Made by a program: the position numbers and the translations under genes. 5,944 nucleotides of DNA, taken from JBPYFK01 sp051984675. GTDB taxonomy: Bacteria > Actinomycetota > Actinomycetes > Mycobacteriales > Pseudonocardiaceae. The stretch covers positions 1 through 5,944 of the forward strand of contig JBPYFK010000170.1 in assembly GCA_051984675.1 (NCBI GenBank), given 5' to 3'. Positions 5,701-5,944 of the stretch are shown in pieces. Under the pieces are notes generated by a model. The model ran no database searches. It had not been told where the DNA came from and saw nothing but the letters and a program-made list of their open reading frames with translations. How positions within the stretch are numbered: position 1 is the stretch's first letter; each line of letters opens with the position of its first letter.

Positions 5701-5944
5701 TTACGAGATGGCGTCCGCTGCGGTGTTGACCTTGTTGCGCAGTTCGGTCGGCAGTGGAACGTACCCGACCTTGTCAAGGCCATCTTGGCCGTGGCCCGCT
5801 GCGATCTTGAGGAAGGTCTTGACCGACTTGGCGGTGTCCGGGTCGTACCCGCCCTTGGAGCAGACGAGGTCGTAGCTCACCAGCACCACGGGGTAGGCGC
5901 CCGGGGCCTTGTTCGTGTAGATCGAGCCCAGGTCCACCTGCAGG
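5701..5944 (-). CDS. pstS: PstS-like phosphate ABC transporter substrate-binding protein, C-terminal fragment
   Basis: This is the last roughly 80 codons of a minus-strand gene that runs off the right edge. The stop is TAA read from 5703 to 5701, and the frame is still open at 5944, so the GTG at 5937 is an internal Val, not a start. The visible protein has SIYTNKAPGAYPVVLVSYDL followed by CSKGGYDPDTAKSVKTFLK and a C-terminal GYVPLPTELRNKV. These match the conserved end of PstS, the lipid-anchored extracytoplasmic protein that captures phosphate for the PstCAB importer. The N-terminal signal and phosphate-contact residues are outside the window. It converges on the catabolic operon and shares the intergenic hairpin, but has no evident functional link to it. 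In other bacteria pstS is usually controlled by phosphate limitation; its promoter is not visible here. Confidence 0.88.
   Translation of the reverse strand, partial: LQVDLGSIYTNKAPGAYPVVLVSYDLVCSKGGYDPDTAKSVKTFLKIAAGHGQDGLDKVGYVPLPTELRNKVNTAADAIS

Noticed and set aside
5672..5875. Small plus-strand open frame of 67 codons downstream of the hairpin
   Set aside because: It lies opposite the PstS coding sequence, which has strong family similarity, and shows no convincing ribosome binding site or recognisable product.
5701..5937. A complete 78-residue small protein on the minus strand starting at GTG 5937
   Set aside because: The frame stays open to the window edge and the sequence matches the internal-to-C-terminal part of PstS, so it is a cut-off gene, not a small one.

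Overview
The window is high-GC DNA with strong G/C preference at third codon positions, GTG as well as ATG starts, and closely packed or overlapping genes. Together with an MsiK-type sugar ABC ATPase and an actinobacterial-looking PstS C-terminus, this points to a free-living actinomycete, perhaps in or near the Pseudonocardiales. That placement is an inference from composition and remembered protein similarity, not a database result.

Positions 1-5592 are one plus-strand block of five genes with no gap longer than 17 bases. In order they are a Gfo/Idh/MocA-family oxidoreductase (its N-terminus lies before the window), a D-mannonate dehydratase of the enolase superfamily (ManD), a D-mannonate oxidoreductase/D-fructuronate reductase (UxuB), a 2-keto-3-deoxygluconate kinase (KdgK), and a multi-sugar-importer ATPase (MsiK/UgpC type). 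A near-perfect hairpin at about 5619-5660 closes the block. From about 5701 to the right edge lies the C-terminal part of a convergent minus-strand gene, a PstS-like phosphate-binding protein. The hairpin sits between the two converging genes and probably serves both.

The three central genes make a consecutive pathway: D-fructuronate to D-mannonate (UxuB), D-mannonate to 2-keto-3-deoxy-D-gluconate, KDG (ManD), and KDG to 2-keto-3-deoxy-6-phosphogluconate, KDPG (KdgK). This is the hexuronate (glucuronate) branch that joins the Entner-Doudoroff route. The uronate isomerase (UxaC) and KDPG aldolase (Eda) are not in the window, nor are any importer permeases or binding protein. The oxidoreductase may prepare a substrate for this pathway, and the ATPase may energise its uptake; both roles are inferred from context.

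Most of the window is a conventional catabolic operon. The points most worth a second look are a segment of the UxuB-like protein that is about 24 residues shorter than remembered E. coli UxuB, the unassigned oxidoreductase at the head of the cluster, the unusual placement of a general sugar-importer ATPase at the operon tail, and the large hairpin without a U-tract. I found no RNA gene, CRISPR array, mobile element or clearly novel system.
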